Shown here in pieces: positions 32,245-42,700 of a stretch of 64,000 nt of DNA. The position numbers and the translations under genes are program-made. How positions within the stretch are numbered: position 1 is the first letter of the stretch; every line of letters starts with the position of its first letter. The stretch lies in assembly GCA_020348445.1 (NCBI GenBank), contig CP070751.1, positions 4,217,086 to 4,281,085 of the forward strand, given 5' to 3'. The notes below the pieces were generated by a model. The model worked only from the letters and a program-made list of their open reading frames with translations. It did not search any database and was not told the origin of the DNA. Source of the stretch: Thermoplasmata archaeon (GTDB lineage Archaea; Thermoplasmatota; Thermoplasmata; GCA-020350865).

Positions 32245-32783
32245 TTGTTCTCCTCTCCCTCTCCTATCTTAAAGTCGTCGTACTTTGTGATCTTTGCAAA
32301 GCCCTTTAGGAATTTGGTGATGGTCTCCTTTTGTTCTTTAATATCTGGAAGCAAAACAGGTTCCTTGTCAAATACATTTCCGTAATTTGAAGCCATTTTA
32401 ATAATATGTTTATGGGGGCCCATTTGGCCCATTCCCTCCTTAGCAAGGGATGCCCTGAATTTGTCCATATCATGTTTTACATTAAGTCCTCTGGGGCAGG
32501 CCTCTACACAGCTCATGCATGACGTGCAGGAAAACAACCCCCCTTCCTCAGCCCTCTCCTTGGTGCCCGATCTCGATGTTACCTCTATGCCAAGTGGGCC
32601 CATGTACCTGTCAGGTTGTGCGGCTCTAACAGGACACACTGCAACACATTGCTGGCACTGCATACATAAAACTGTTCCTTCATGGCCCCTAATACTCGCG
32701 TATAACATGATGAGAAACGGCACCGATGCCAAGATCATTGCCACGGCAGCAAAGAGATTCCATTGATCCCAGATTCCCAACAT
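32241..32783 (-). CDS. HdrC-like Fe-S subunit with membrane anchor
   Basis: A 180-residue protein. The N-terminal helix LFAAVAMILASVPFLIMLYA anchors it; two complete 4Fe-4S motifs follow, CMQCQQCVAVCP and CTSCMSCVEACP, in HdrC spacing. It pairs with the HdrB-like protein encoded next, as in HdrBC/HdrDE-type modules, and would carry electrons between membrane subunits and the CCG catalytic site. ATG 32783 is five bases after the upstream stop. The membrane helix at its N-terminus is unlike soluble HdrC and suggests permanent association with the membrane complex. Confidence 0.9.
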   Translation of the reverse strand: MLGIWDQWNLFAAVAMILASVPFLIMLYASIRGHEGTVLCMQCQQCVAVCPVRAAQPDRYMGPLGIEVTSRSGTKERAEEGGLFSCTSCMSCVEACPRGLNVKHDMDKFRASLAKEGMGQMGPHKHIIKMASNYGNVFDKEPVLLPDIKEQKETITKFLKGFAKITKYDDFKIGEGEENK

Positions 32784-32787
32784 GCGT

Positions 32788-33237
32788 TCACCTGTTCTGT
32801 CCTATTATATCCCTTTCATTTCTAAGTGTTGGCCCGTTCCACAACTTTGTTCTCTCGGTTCCAGGGGTCCCACCCAGGGGTTCATAGGCCTCACCCAAGG
32901 CATCTGTGGGACAGTTTGCGAGACATACACCACAAATTTCATAGCTTGGGCATTTTTGTCTCGTTTCCTTGGTCAATGTTGGATAGAAGATCTCCTTGGA
33001 TTTTATTGCCTTGAAGGGGCAGACGCTGGCACATATTCCGCATCGTGCACAGAGACCTACGAAAGCATTGCTGTCGATTTTATCTACCTCTTGTTGGGTA
33101 AGGGATCCAGCCCCTGGGATGTACCGCTTTTCAGCCTTGACCCTATTTACCCCGCTGTTCTGCAATCCTAGGGATACCAAAAGCGAGGCCCCGGCAACTC
33201 CAAGGACCTTCATAAATGACCTTCTATTCATTGCCAT
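32788..33237 (-). CDS. Tat-type exported ferredoxin, NapG-like
   Basis: A 149-residue protein. The N-terminus MNRRSFMKVLGVAGASLLVSL has the twin-arginine pattern RRSFMK followed by a hydrophobic core, so it should be exported folded and may stay anchored. Two 4Fe-4S motifs follow: CARCGICASVCP and CPSYEICGVCLANCP. It resembles NapG/NrfC-like electron carriers. It is followed five bases later by the HdrC-like gene. It presumably sits on the outer face and exchanges electrons with the NapH-type membrane domain. Confidence 0.88.
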   Translation of the reverse strand: MAMNRRSFMKVLGVAGASLLVSLGLQNSGVNRVKAEKRYIPGAGSLTQQEVDKIDSNAFVGLCARCGICASVCPFKAIKSKEIFYPTLTKETRQKCPSYEICGVCLANCPTDALGEAYEPLGGTPGTERTKLWNGPTLRNERDIIGQNR

Positions 33238-33249
33238 CTTTTTACACCT

Positions 33250-33810
33250 TTAGGGATTAATCCATTGTATTGTATCATAACCGCACATCTTGAAGCATTT
33301 CTGACATCCTATGCACCCAGTAACTTCCCTGGGGTCACCCCAGTCTCTGTCTAGATCAGAATATTTTGGATCTTTTTTTTGAGGAAATCCAGGCATTTTT
33401 CTATTCTCAGGTGTCTTTCGAAATTTTATTGCATCCACAGGACATACCTCTACGCACGGGCCTCTGCAGAATTGGATATCCTGCTGATTATCCTCGGTGA
33501 TATCCTCGTACTCACCAGTTTCCAGGTTTGGTAGGTGGTATGCGCATGCCCTTCTATTTATGAAGGGAAAACCTCCTGATTTGGCCTCGGATACCGCCCT
33601 ATCAGGATCCCCTGTCTCTGCATCCACCTTTGAATTCCAAATCAATTTTCTTTTGCTATCGATCTCGGTATCTGCCTGAGAATCTATGAGATCAGATTCT
33701 GTGGGTGAGAATATCTCTCCAATGCTCATTCCCATGACACCGGCCACACCCAGTATTCCCAGGTGTTTCATGAATCTTCTTCTGTCCATGGGTGTTGGAA
33801 TCTTTTTCAT
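33250..33810 (-). CDS. Tat-type exported Fe-S protein (186 aa)
   Basis: A 186-residue protein. A twin-arginine leader MDRRRFMKHLGILGVAGVMGMS is followed by a roughly 60-residue spacer and two cluster sites, CRGPCVEVCPVDAIKF (CxxxCxxxCP) and CIGCQKCFKMCGYDTI (CxxCxxCxxxC). An extra cysteine in NRRACAYHLPN may be the fourth ligand of the first site. It belongs to the NrfC/HybA-like group of periplasmic-type Fe-S subunits. It lies 24 bases after the 277-residue Fe-S gene and 12 bases before the NapG-like gene. Confidence 0.85.
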   Translation of the reverse strand: MKKIPTPMDRRRFMKHLGILGVAGVMGMSIGEIFSPTESDLIDSQADTEIDSKRKLIWNSKVDAETGDPDRAVSEAKSGGFPFINRRACAYHLPNLETGEYEDITEDNQQDIQFCRGPCVEVCPVDAIKFRKTPENRKMPGFPQKKDPKYSDLDRDWGDPREVTGCIGCQKCFKMCGYDTIQWINP

Positions 33811-33834
33811 TCTATGCTTCTCCTACAATCGATC

Positions 33835-34668
33835 TCATCTATATTTTTCATCGGCCTTAACATCTCTAATGAATTTTGTGACTGGTAGGGCGACAGGGCA
33901 TGCGGGCTCGCATCTAGAACATAATGGATCATAGAATGCAGAGTCTTTAGCGCGCATCTCGTAAATATCGGTTAGTTCTGCCTCCTTGTTCTCATCCTCC
34001 AGCTCCTTAATTTTATCTTTAGCATCATTGATCCGCATGGGATCAAGCCTCTCGAACTCCTTCTTCTCTCCAGAAACTAAAAGCCCTTCCAGTGTTCGTG
34101 AAATATGGTATTTTTCATAACCATCAACAATCAGCCAGTTGTCGGGATCTACCTCAGATACTGTTGCTTGGCTTGAAATCGCCCACCTATTATCTGCAAA
34201 AGCCCTTCGGATTTCATTATTTACAGATCCAACTATTAGATGATCCTCAAATTCTGGTCCAAGGGTAAATAACTCGATGTTCTCCTTCTTTTTAACCTCA
34301 CTGACCACAACCTTCATGTATTCATCTCTTGCTAGAAGACTGTCCAAGGTCATTCTCCTTGCCTCCTCCCTGTTTCCAATGAGCCTGTTGTATCTTTTGA
34401 TGTTGTACTGTGCCAACATTCTTCTATTGGGATTGTTCACCCTGGCAGCAACAAGATAGCCAGAAGGATCGAGCTTCCAGGGGCATGGCGATGCACAGGC
34501 CCTGCATTCGTAGCAGGTTAGAGAATCAGGATGACCAGAGGATATGGACGTTACAGCCAGAGATCCGAGATGGCCGCCCAAGGCGATGAAAGCACCAACG
34601 TTCAAGAGCTTCCATGTGCTTCCCATGAACTCCCGTCTTGTGATCTCAGGATGCCTCTTTTCCTTCAA
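33835..34668 (-). CDS. Tat-type exported Fe-S protein (277 aa)
   Basis: A 277-residue protein, first gene of the redox cluster. The leader TRREFMGSTWKLLNVGAFIALGG has the RREFM twin-arginine pattern. The first cluster motif is complete, CYECRACASPCP near residue 52. The second, LCSRCEPACPVALP near 250, shows only three cysteines, so its cluster is incomplete or uses another ligand. Between them is a charged roughly 150-residue domain without recognised similarity. The two motifs have HdrC-like context (the first is followed by P-x-LVAARVN..), suggesting an exported HdrC-derived subunit. Confidence 0.82.
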   Translation of the reverse strand: MKEKRHPEITRREFMGSTWKLLNVGAFIALGGHLGSLAVTSISSGHPDSLTCYECRACASPCPWKLDPSGYLVAARVNNPNRRMLAQYNIKRYNRLIGNREEARRMTLDSLLARDEYMKVVVSEVKKKENIELFTLGPEFEDHLIVGSVNNEIRRAFADNRWAISSQATVSEVDPDNWLIVDGYEKYHISRTLEGLLVSGEKKEFERLDPMRINDAKDKIKELEDENKEAELTDIYEMRAKDSAFYDPLCSRCEPACPVALPVTKFIRDVKADEKYR

Positions 34669-34890
34669 CGTCTCACCTTAACGCCCTGTTTTTCTGGTAC
34701 GATAATAATGATTTTGGATGAGATTAGATGTCGCACCCACATACTTAAGAAACTATATTATGTTTATGGTAAAATCCTCTACTACCCAGGCCCTTTTTAC
34801 TGAATAAAAAATGACGAGAATTCGACATCACAATTAAGGTTTTCGAAGCGCATATTTTTTTTGCTCATCAAACCGATTTTTAAAAGGTAA

Positions 34891-35187
34891 TTACTCCGCC
34901 AATGTGAACAATACATCATCTGAGCCCACGTCAAACAATCCAAATCTAACCCCTGCGTCAAGCCACCCGTGGGCGTAGTTCACGCAGGCAAAGGCATCCA
35001 CATACTCGCCCTTTTCAAAAAAATGCTTTGCATCTGAATGGTAAGACGTGGCCATGTTTAAAAAGTCCTGGGCAATTTTTTTGGCATGGGACCTATCTGG
35101 AGGTGTGATTTTAACCTTCTTTAAGGCCCGTTTTGTCTTGTCAAGATAATCTGTGAGTCTTTCCTTTGTAATAACATCCTTTTGCAT
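34891..35187 (-). CDS. DUF357 family protein
   Basis: A 98-residue all-helical protein matching archaeal DUF357: N-terminal KERLTDYLDKTKRALKKVK, then ALxYxxDAxxF-like NMATSYHSDAKHFFEKGEYVDAFACVNYAHGWLDAG. The family is conserved across archaea and its biochemical role is unknown. It is monocistronic and divergent from the msrB gene. Confidence 0.85.
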   Translation of the reverse strand: MQKDVITKERLTDYLDKTKRALKKVKITPPDRSHAKKIAQDFLNMATSYHSDAKHFFEKGEYVDAFACVNYAHGWLDAGVRFGLFDVGSDDVLFTLAE

Positions 35188-35276
35188 AAAATCCCCTCAT
35201 TTGGAAACGAAACTGAATCGATATATATAATACTAACCTTTACAATATTGACTTTACACTGTGGAGGTAAGATAGC

Positions 35277-35696
35277 ATGAAAAAGAAAGTGGAAAAATCA
35301 AACAAGGAATGGAAAGAGAATCTCACTCCAGAAGAATTCCATATTCTAAGGGAGAAGGGGACAGAGCCTCCTTTTTCGGGAGAACATCTTGATAATAAGA
35401 AAAAAGGTCTCTACCTCTGCGTCGGTTGTCAAAACAAATTATTTTCCTCTGAGACCAAGTTCGATTCTGGATCAGGATGGCCAAGCTTCTCAGAATCAAT
35501 TTCAGATGAAAATATAGAACTAAAAGAAGATAACAGTATGGGAATGCGTAGAATCGAGGTTATGTGCGCAAGGTGCGGAGGGCATTTGGGTCATGTCTTT
35601 GATGACGGCCCTAAGCCAACTGGAAAAAGATTTTGTATTAATTCTGCTGCTTTGCAATTTAAAGTGGATAAAAAAGAATCTGAAAATGAGAAATGA
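35277..35696 (+). CDS. msrB: Methionine-R-sulfoxide reductase B
   Basis: A 139-residue MsrB, the usual domain length, reducing methionine-R-sulfoxide in proteins. Visible signatures: CVGCQNKLF and CARCGGHLGHVFDDGP give the structural zinc CxxC pairs; FDSGSGWPSF is the substrate-binding loop; RFCINSAAL holds the catalytic cysteine. There is no signal peptide, so it is cytoplasmic. GTGGAGGTAAG precedes the ATG. It is next to the exported Fe-S operon but transcribed the other way. Confidence 0.95.
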   Translation: MKKKVEKSNKEWKENLTPEEFHILREKGTEPPFSGEHLDNKKKGLYLCVGCQNKLFSSETKFDSGSGWPSFSESISDENIELKEDNSMGMRRIEVMCARCGGHLGHVFDDGPKPTGKRFCINSAALQFKVDKKESENEK

Positions 35697-35699
35697 AGT

Positions 35700-36734
35700 T
35701 CACTTTTTATAAGAAATCAAAATATACAATGACACGATACACATTCCAATTACCAGTACTGGACCGACTATCAGTCCCGCCCAGAAGATCAGGCCAAGTA
35801 TACCAAATAAGAAAAGTTTGATAATATCTCTTTTTTCCATTGGCTTTTCTTCCTTTAACGCTACGTTAAGGATGGCATAACCTAGGATAATGGGTATTGC
35901 TGCAAAAATCAATGTCACGACTACAGAAGCACCTACTGCCGATCTGGATAGTGCAATTGACATCTGATGCAGAACCATAAAACCGCTACCCACATAAATG
36001 AGCGAAGATAGATAAACCAACCAGGCAAAAGTCGTCTTTGGGGGATTGATAAAATTGAATTTACCAATGTTTTTTATTTTCCAAATCATAATGCCCATAC
36101 CAAAAATCAATATGATCATCATGGGGGCAAATATAACCGCCAGGCTCTGTCCTTCCCAGACCCGAATGTTGATGACATCGATTGGTACCAGCAACCATTC
36201 ATCAATATCGAATTTCTCTACATACCCGATGGCAATTCCGAATTTACCCGTATTATTTGGTTCATAAACTGCAATATAGTAAGTCCCAGTTGCATTCACT
36301 TCCTCGTCGTAGTCCACTGTATAATAGTAGCTTGCTGGGGTAAAGGGCTCGTATTCGGCCTCTCCAGATCTCTTTCCCTCAAGGACCTCAAAATTATAAC
36401 CCTCGGGAACCTCAACATAATCAGGTATTGTTCCCTTGCTTTCGATATTTGAGGCCATGATAACGCAATTTGGAGAGAACTTGCCTTCCTCGGGGGTATA
36501 CAATGATATTCTTAATCTGTCCCCCTCTTTTAAGGTGAAGCGGTAATATTTTGCCTGTCCCAGTTCAGATATCTCATCATATATGGCCCAGGATTTTGTT
36601 GGCTCGTGAACATGAAGTGCCCTTTCGATACTGTCATTGTCCCCTGACGATATCGGAACATGAGCTGAGGCACTAGGAATTAGAAAAATGGTAATAATAA
36701 CTATTAGAAAGAGGTATGTTCTTTTCATGGGCAT
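35700..36734 (-). CDS. Membrane protein with large exported N-terminal domain
   Basis: A 344-residue protein. The signal peptide RTYLFLIVIITIFLIPSASA is followed by a 165-residue beta-rich extracellular domain (YYRFTLKEGDRLRISLYTPEEG, GTYYIAVYEPNNTGKFGIAIGY), like a PPC-type or lectin-like module. Then come five or six membrane helices from about 195 to 342. No catalytic motif was seen. A second in-frame ATG two codons in is an equal start candidate. It lies 33 bases downstream of the giant surface protein on the same strand and probably shares its transcript, suggesting a cell-envelope role. Confidence 0.82.
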   Translation of the reverse strand: MPMKRTYLFLIVIITIFLIPSASAHVPISSGDNDSIERALHVHEPTKSWAIYDEISELGQAKYYRFTLKEGDRLRISLYTPEEGKFSPNCVIMASNIESKGTIPDYVEVPEGYNFEVLEGKRSGEAEYEPFTPASYYYTVDYDEEVNATGTYYIAVYEPNNTGKFGIAIGYVEKFDIDEWLLVPIDVINIRVWEGQSLAVIFAPMMIILIFGMGIMIWKIKNIGKFNFINPPKTTFAWLVYLSSLIYVGSGFMVLHQMSIALSRSAVGASVVVTLIFAAIPIILGYAILNVALKEEKPMEKRDIIKLFLFGILGLIFWAGLIVGPVLVIGMCIVSLYILISYKK

Positions 36735-36767
36735 TGTAATTGAATAAATTGTATATAAAATAGTTCA

Positions 36768-39700
36768 TTATTCTGGTGGAGGTGGTAACTCCTCATCCTG
36801 TAGGACTGGCTTTTCTTCCTCATTTTCCAAATGTATATCATCCTGAGCTTGCATTGACTGTTCTTCTTCATAGGGGGTCTTCACATTATCTTCTTTCACG
36901 TTTGCTGAATCTTCCCCTTCCTGGGCTTCTGGAGGTTTACCCCAGAAAAGAGGCTCTTCTTCCTTATATTTGCCCCTTCTTTTCAAATATATCAAAATCA
37001 GAATGATGATGACTGAAATTACCGGTAATATGATGAATATATCAAGCAATGAATCCTCTGTCTCCTCCTTTTCACCAACATCCTGGGGTTCCGCCATGGT
37101 GGTCCCCTGTACCCCCTGCGAATATTGCGATTCAACACCGTCTGAGTCCATGGCTGTTATTACGTACCAGTATGTTTTCTCATCATGTAGGTCAGAATCA
37201 GTAAATGATGTCAATTGACCGTATACTGTTCCAATTATCTCGTAATCTATGCCATCAGTTGACCGATAGATATTGTAACCAATAATATCTTCTGCGGTAC
37301 TTGGATTCCAGCTTATGGTCAATTTTCCTTTTTCATTTGGAGGTGTTACAATTATATTGGTAGGGGGAGAGGGGGGTATTATCTCGATTGTATCCTTTAT
37401 TACATCGGGACCTTGTTTCTCTTCGGTTGTTATTAGATGGTATCCCTGACTGTCTAATGTACTGAAATAATAGGAATAATTGGTACCTTCCTCGAGGATA
37501 ATCGAGTAAGAGTAAATCGCCCCTTGCAAATAAGAGCCGCTTTCATAGTTCATTACAATTGGATCTTCAGATATCTGACTTCCATCCTTATTAATATGCA
37601 GACTCGGACTGCCGGAAGGTGGAGGTAAATTACCTAAATCGGTGTATTTAACCTTGAAAACGAAGGTAGTGGAAGAATTACCTGATTCTGGGTTGACTCC
37701 ATCAGAGATATAATTGTCTTCACCAATCCAGTTTAATGTTGCTGGATAATCCACATGGAACTTTATCTCTTCCCATTCGCTCCATTCATAGCGATCAAAT
37801 ACCCTAAGAGCGTACCAATAATCGGTGTCCTCTAAAAGAGGCAGACCTGCATAGATTATGGCATTGAAAGCACCATCTTGTGGTCCTGTCAACCACATAT
37901 CATCTTGACCTGAAGCAGAGCCAACTCTGACCTCATAATGCTGCTGCGTAAATCCTCCATCGCTATCTATGTAGGACCCACCAAGTACTGGTGTGGCAGT
38001 AGAAATGTGAGAGATTTCTGTTGTTCCCTCTGCATATCCATCAACAGTCAGATTGTATACTACAGAAAGATCATTCATATGAAACTTTATCTCTTCCCAG
38101 AAACTCCAGTCATTTCCATCGAAAACCCTGATTCCAAACCAATAGTCCTCACCGTCAATGAGTTCGGAACCTGAATAAGTTATCTGATTATCGTCTCCAT
38201 TAAAGGATCCTGGGCTCCACATATCAAATGCACCTGAGGATGAACCCACCCTGATTTCGTATCTCACCTGGGCATCTGAAGAATCGGAATCAAAGAAGGT
38301 CCAACCAAGATCGGGAGTATGATCAGTAATATGGATGATATCAGGGTTCCCCTCGAAAAATCCTTGGACATTCAGGTTTCTTGCTTCAGGAAGAGAGTTT
38401 GGTGGGCTTTGCGTGGTGAACCTCCAGATTTCTGTCCAATTCCATTCCCAACCATCTGTTGCATTCACAAACCAAAAGTATGTTGCAGATGGGGAAGTGG
38501 AAAAGTCTGCAGATAGAGAAAGTGTGGTGAAGTTGCTTGCCAAATATGGAGCTGTTGGGGGATTATCGATATCAATAAACCAATAATATGTTATTGTATC
38601 TCCTTCTGAATCAGAACCACTTTCGGTCCAATCAAGAATTTGTTGTGCATTGCTTGGAATCTCCGAGTCATGGGATGGATCAACTGGTAATATAGGAGCA
38701 GGAGGCAAGGAATTCATGTGAAACTGTGTTTGATTCCAAGTGCTCCATTCATAGCCATCGAAAACTCGGATGCCGAACCAGTAATCGATGCCATCCATTA
38801 AAGGAAGTCCTGCATATACCATACTCGTTTGTGAACCAAACAAAGGCCCAGTTGCCCACATATCTGATGAACCTGATGAGGAACCAATCCTTATATCGTA
38901 TTCAATCTGAGTGTCCCCCACATCCAAATCCCATGGTAACCAAGCTAAATCAGGGGTGTGGTCGGTTATATGCATTATGTCTTGAGTGCTATATGAAAAT
39001 CCTGAAACTGTCAAATTACGAGCAGCAGGTTTTGAGTTCGTATGAAACATGGTTTCATTTACTAAGCTCCATTCAATTCCATCGTACACTAAAATCCCGA
39101 ACCAGTAATCTGTGCCATCAACTAATGGAGAACCTGCGTAAACCACCGTGTTTCCCCCACCCACCTGGGGTCCTGGTGCCCACATGTCAGAAAGTCCGGA
39201 TGCCGTGCCAACCCTAACCTCGTACTGCTGCTGGAAATCTCCTGAATCAGAATCAAAGAAGGACCAGCTCAGATCTGGTGTGGGATCTGTAATATGCAAT
39301 ATATCTGATGAATCCTTGAAAAATCCTGATACAGTTAAATCCCGTACTTCGGGGGGTATGTTGACAGATCCAGCAGTGGTGAAGTTCCATACAATTGTTT
39401 GGGTCCATTCCCAACCGTCTGTTACATTTATTATCCAATAGTAATTGGTACCTGGTGAAGTGGGGAAGGAAGAGGATGAGGTACCATTGGTTGTGCTGTT
39501 GGCAATATATGGAAAAGCAGGAGGATTGTCTGTATCCACATACCACCAATACATGATCGTATCTCCCTCTGAATCGGATCCACCTGCTGTCCAGCTTAAT
39601 TTCTGCGCAGGGCTTTTAGTGATGTTTGAGTCATCAGGGGGATTGAGCGGTGGAATAGGAATCGGCGGCAAGGCATTCATGTGAAACAGGGTTTCATTCC

Positions 39701-42700
39701 ACCCACTCCAAGTGTTTCCATCAAATACTCTGATTCCGAACCAATAGTCCACTCCATCGATCAACGGTGATCCAGAGTAGATGTCGGTATTTCCAGCACC
39801 ACCCTGGGGTCCAGGTGCCCACATGTCTGAAAAGCCCGATTGCGTACCCACTCTTACTTCGTACTGCTGCTGTGTGTCTCCGCCATCAGAATCAAAGAAA
39901 GACCATGCCAACTCCGGCAAGTGATCTAAAATATGCATGATCTCTGAAGTGCCCTCCGAGAATCCAGAAACCATCAGATCCAAAGCCTCTGGTGGATTAT
40001 TGACAACGGCAGATGTTGTGAAGTTCCATAAAATGGAGGTGTTCCATTCCCAACCATCTGTGGCATTTAAATACCAGTAATAATCAGTTGCTGGTGACGT
40101 GGCAAAAGATAAGGAAGAGGTTCCTGTTGTTGTGCCGTTTTCAAGATAAGGTGGATTCGGTGGATTATCTGTATCAATATACCACCAATAGGTGATTGTA
40201 TCCCCCTCAGAATCAAATCCCCCAGTTGTCCAACTCAGAGTCTGAGCCGGGCTGCTTGGTATGTTTGCATCATCGGGAGGGCTTAAAGGAGGAGCAGGGG
40301 CAGGTGGAGGGGCATTCATGTGAAATAGGGTTTCGTTCCATTCACTCCATTCATAGCCATCATGAACCCTGACACCGAACCAATAGTCTGTTCCGTCAAG
40401 CAAAACTTTACCTGTATATACCTCAGATGTGGTACCTCCAGGAGAAGGTCCCAGAGTCCACATGTCTGAAAATCCAGTTTGTGTCCCAACTCTTATTTCG
40501 TACTGTCCTTGTGAATCTCCAATTTCCAAATCCCAGTATGACCAAGCCAAATCAGGGGTGTGATCAATTATATGCAAAATTCCTGGAGTACCTGTTGCAA
40601 ATCCCTGGACCAACAAATCATGAGCAGCTAAACTGTTCATATGAAACTGTGTTTCATTCCACAGGCTCCACGTATTTCCATCAAATACCCTGATTCCAAA
40701 CCAGTAATCCACTCCATCCCGTAAAACAAGTCCTGCATACACAACTGAGTTTATCCCTCCAGCCTGAATGCCCGGAGACCACATGTCAGAAAGACCCGAG
40801 GAAGTACCAACCCTTATTTCGTATTGCTGCTGGGTATCTCCTCCATCTGGATCTGAGAATATCCATTCCATTTGGGGTGCGTGATCTATGAGGTGCATAA
40901 TGCCTGTTGTTCCATTGGAAAATCCTGCCACAGCATGATCAATTGCTTCGGGTGGATTGTTCACAATGGCTGATGTTGTAAAGTTCCATATTATTGTCGT
41001 ATTCCATTCCCAGCCGTCGGTTGCATTGACATACCAATAATAATCAGTTGCGGGTGATGTGGAAAAAGAATATGAAGAGGATCCTGTTGTAGTTCCGTTT
41101 GCCAGATAGGGTAAGACAGGGGGGTTATCTGTATCCACGTACCACCAATATGTTAAGGTATCCCCCTCAGAATCCGCACTTCCTGGGCTCCAACTTAATG
41201 TCTGGGCTGGGCTGCTTGGAACATTGCTATCATCAGGTGGGCTTAGAGGAGGAACAGGAGCAGGAGGCAGTGAATTCATATGAAATTGAGTTTCATTCCA
41301 TTCGCTCCATTCGTATCCGTCGTATACCCTTATGCCAAACCAATAATCTGTTCCGTCAAATAAAGTAAGGCCTGCGTACACTTCCGACGTCGTAGCCCCT
41401 ATAGAAGGTCCAAAACTCCACATATCAAAAAGACCTGATCCCGTGCCAATTCTGATTTCGTACTCCTGTTGAGAATCCCCAGCCTCGTAATCAAAAAATA
41501 TCCATTCCAAATCGGGAGTATGGTCAGTGATATGCCCAATTCCAAGGGATCCGGTTGCAAATCCTTGAACAGTAAGTGCTTGAGGCTCAGAAGGTGCATT
41601 CATATGAAATTGTGTTTCATTCCATTCGCTCCATTCAAAACCATCATAAACCCTTACCGAGAACCAGTAATCTGTTCCATCAACCAGTGGAAGACCTGCA
41701 TAAGTTACGGAATTTGTAGGGCCGATTTGGGGAGGTAAAGACCACATATCCGAAGCACCCGGGGATGAACCAACTCTCACTTCATACTGCTGCTGTGTAT
41801 CTCCCCCCTCGTAGTCAAAGAATGTCCAACCTAGATCGGGACTCGAAACTGTAATGTGTAATATGCCAGGGGTTCCTTGTGTGAATCCTTCCACAGTTAG
41901 ATCCCTTGCTTCAGAGAGATTATTCAGATGGAATTGGGTTTCGTTCCATGAGCTCCATTCATAGCCATCATAGACTCTGATGCCAAACCAGTAATCATTT
42001 GAGTCGATTAAAGGAAGACCTGCATATAACTCAGAACTTGCACCACCTGCGGAAGGCCCGAATGTCCACATATCAGATAATCCTGGTCCTGTACCCACTC
42101 TGATTTCGTACTGCTGTTGGGAGTCACCTTCCAAATCAAAAAATGTCCATCCAAGATCGGGTGTATGATCAGTGATATGTAGAATGCCGTTGGTACCATC
42201 TGCAAAACCCTGAACTGTTATATCCTGAGCTTCAACAATATTCATATGAAACTGAGTTTCATTCCACTGGTTCCATTCATAGCCATCGAAAACCCTTATT
42301 CCAAACCAGTAGTCAGTTCCATCCAGCAACGTGGATCCTGCATATATTTCTGAAGTTGAAGCACCACTCTGAGGTCCAGGGGCCCACATGTCAGAAAGAC
42401 CAGATCCTGTGCCCACTCTTATTTCATACTGAGATTGCGAATCCCCTTCACCATCCCAGAAGGCCCACGCCAAATCTGGTGTGTGATCTGTTATATGAAG
42501 AATACCTGTGGTTCCTTCTGAAAAATCCTGTACTGTCAAGCCCTGAGCCTCAAGACTGTTCATATGAAATTGAGTTTCATTCCACACACTCCAGTCTGTT
42601 CCATCGTTTACTCTCACACCGAACCAGTAATCAGTGTTGTCTATAAAAGTAGAGCCGGCATATACAACTGAGCTGACTCCTCCAGATTGCGGTCCAGGTG

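Noticed and set aside
31444..32783. Methanogen heterodisulfide reductase
   Set aside because: Only the B/C-type subunits are similar; no HdrA, Mvh or methanogenesis gene is in the window, and the C subunit has its own membrane helix.
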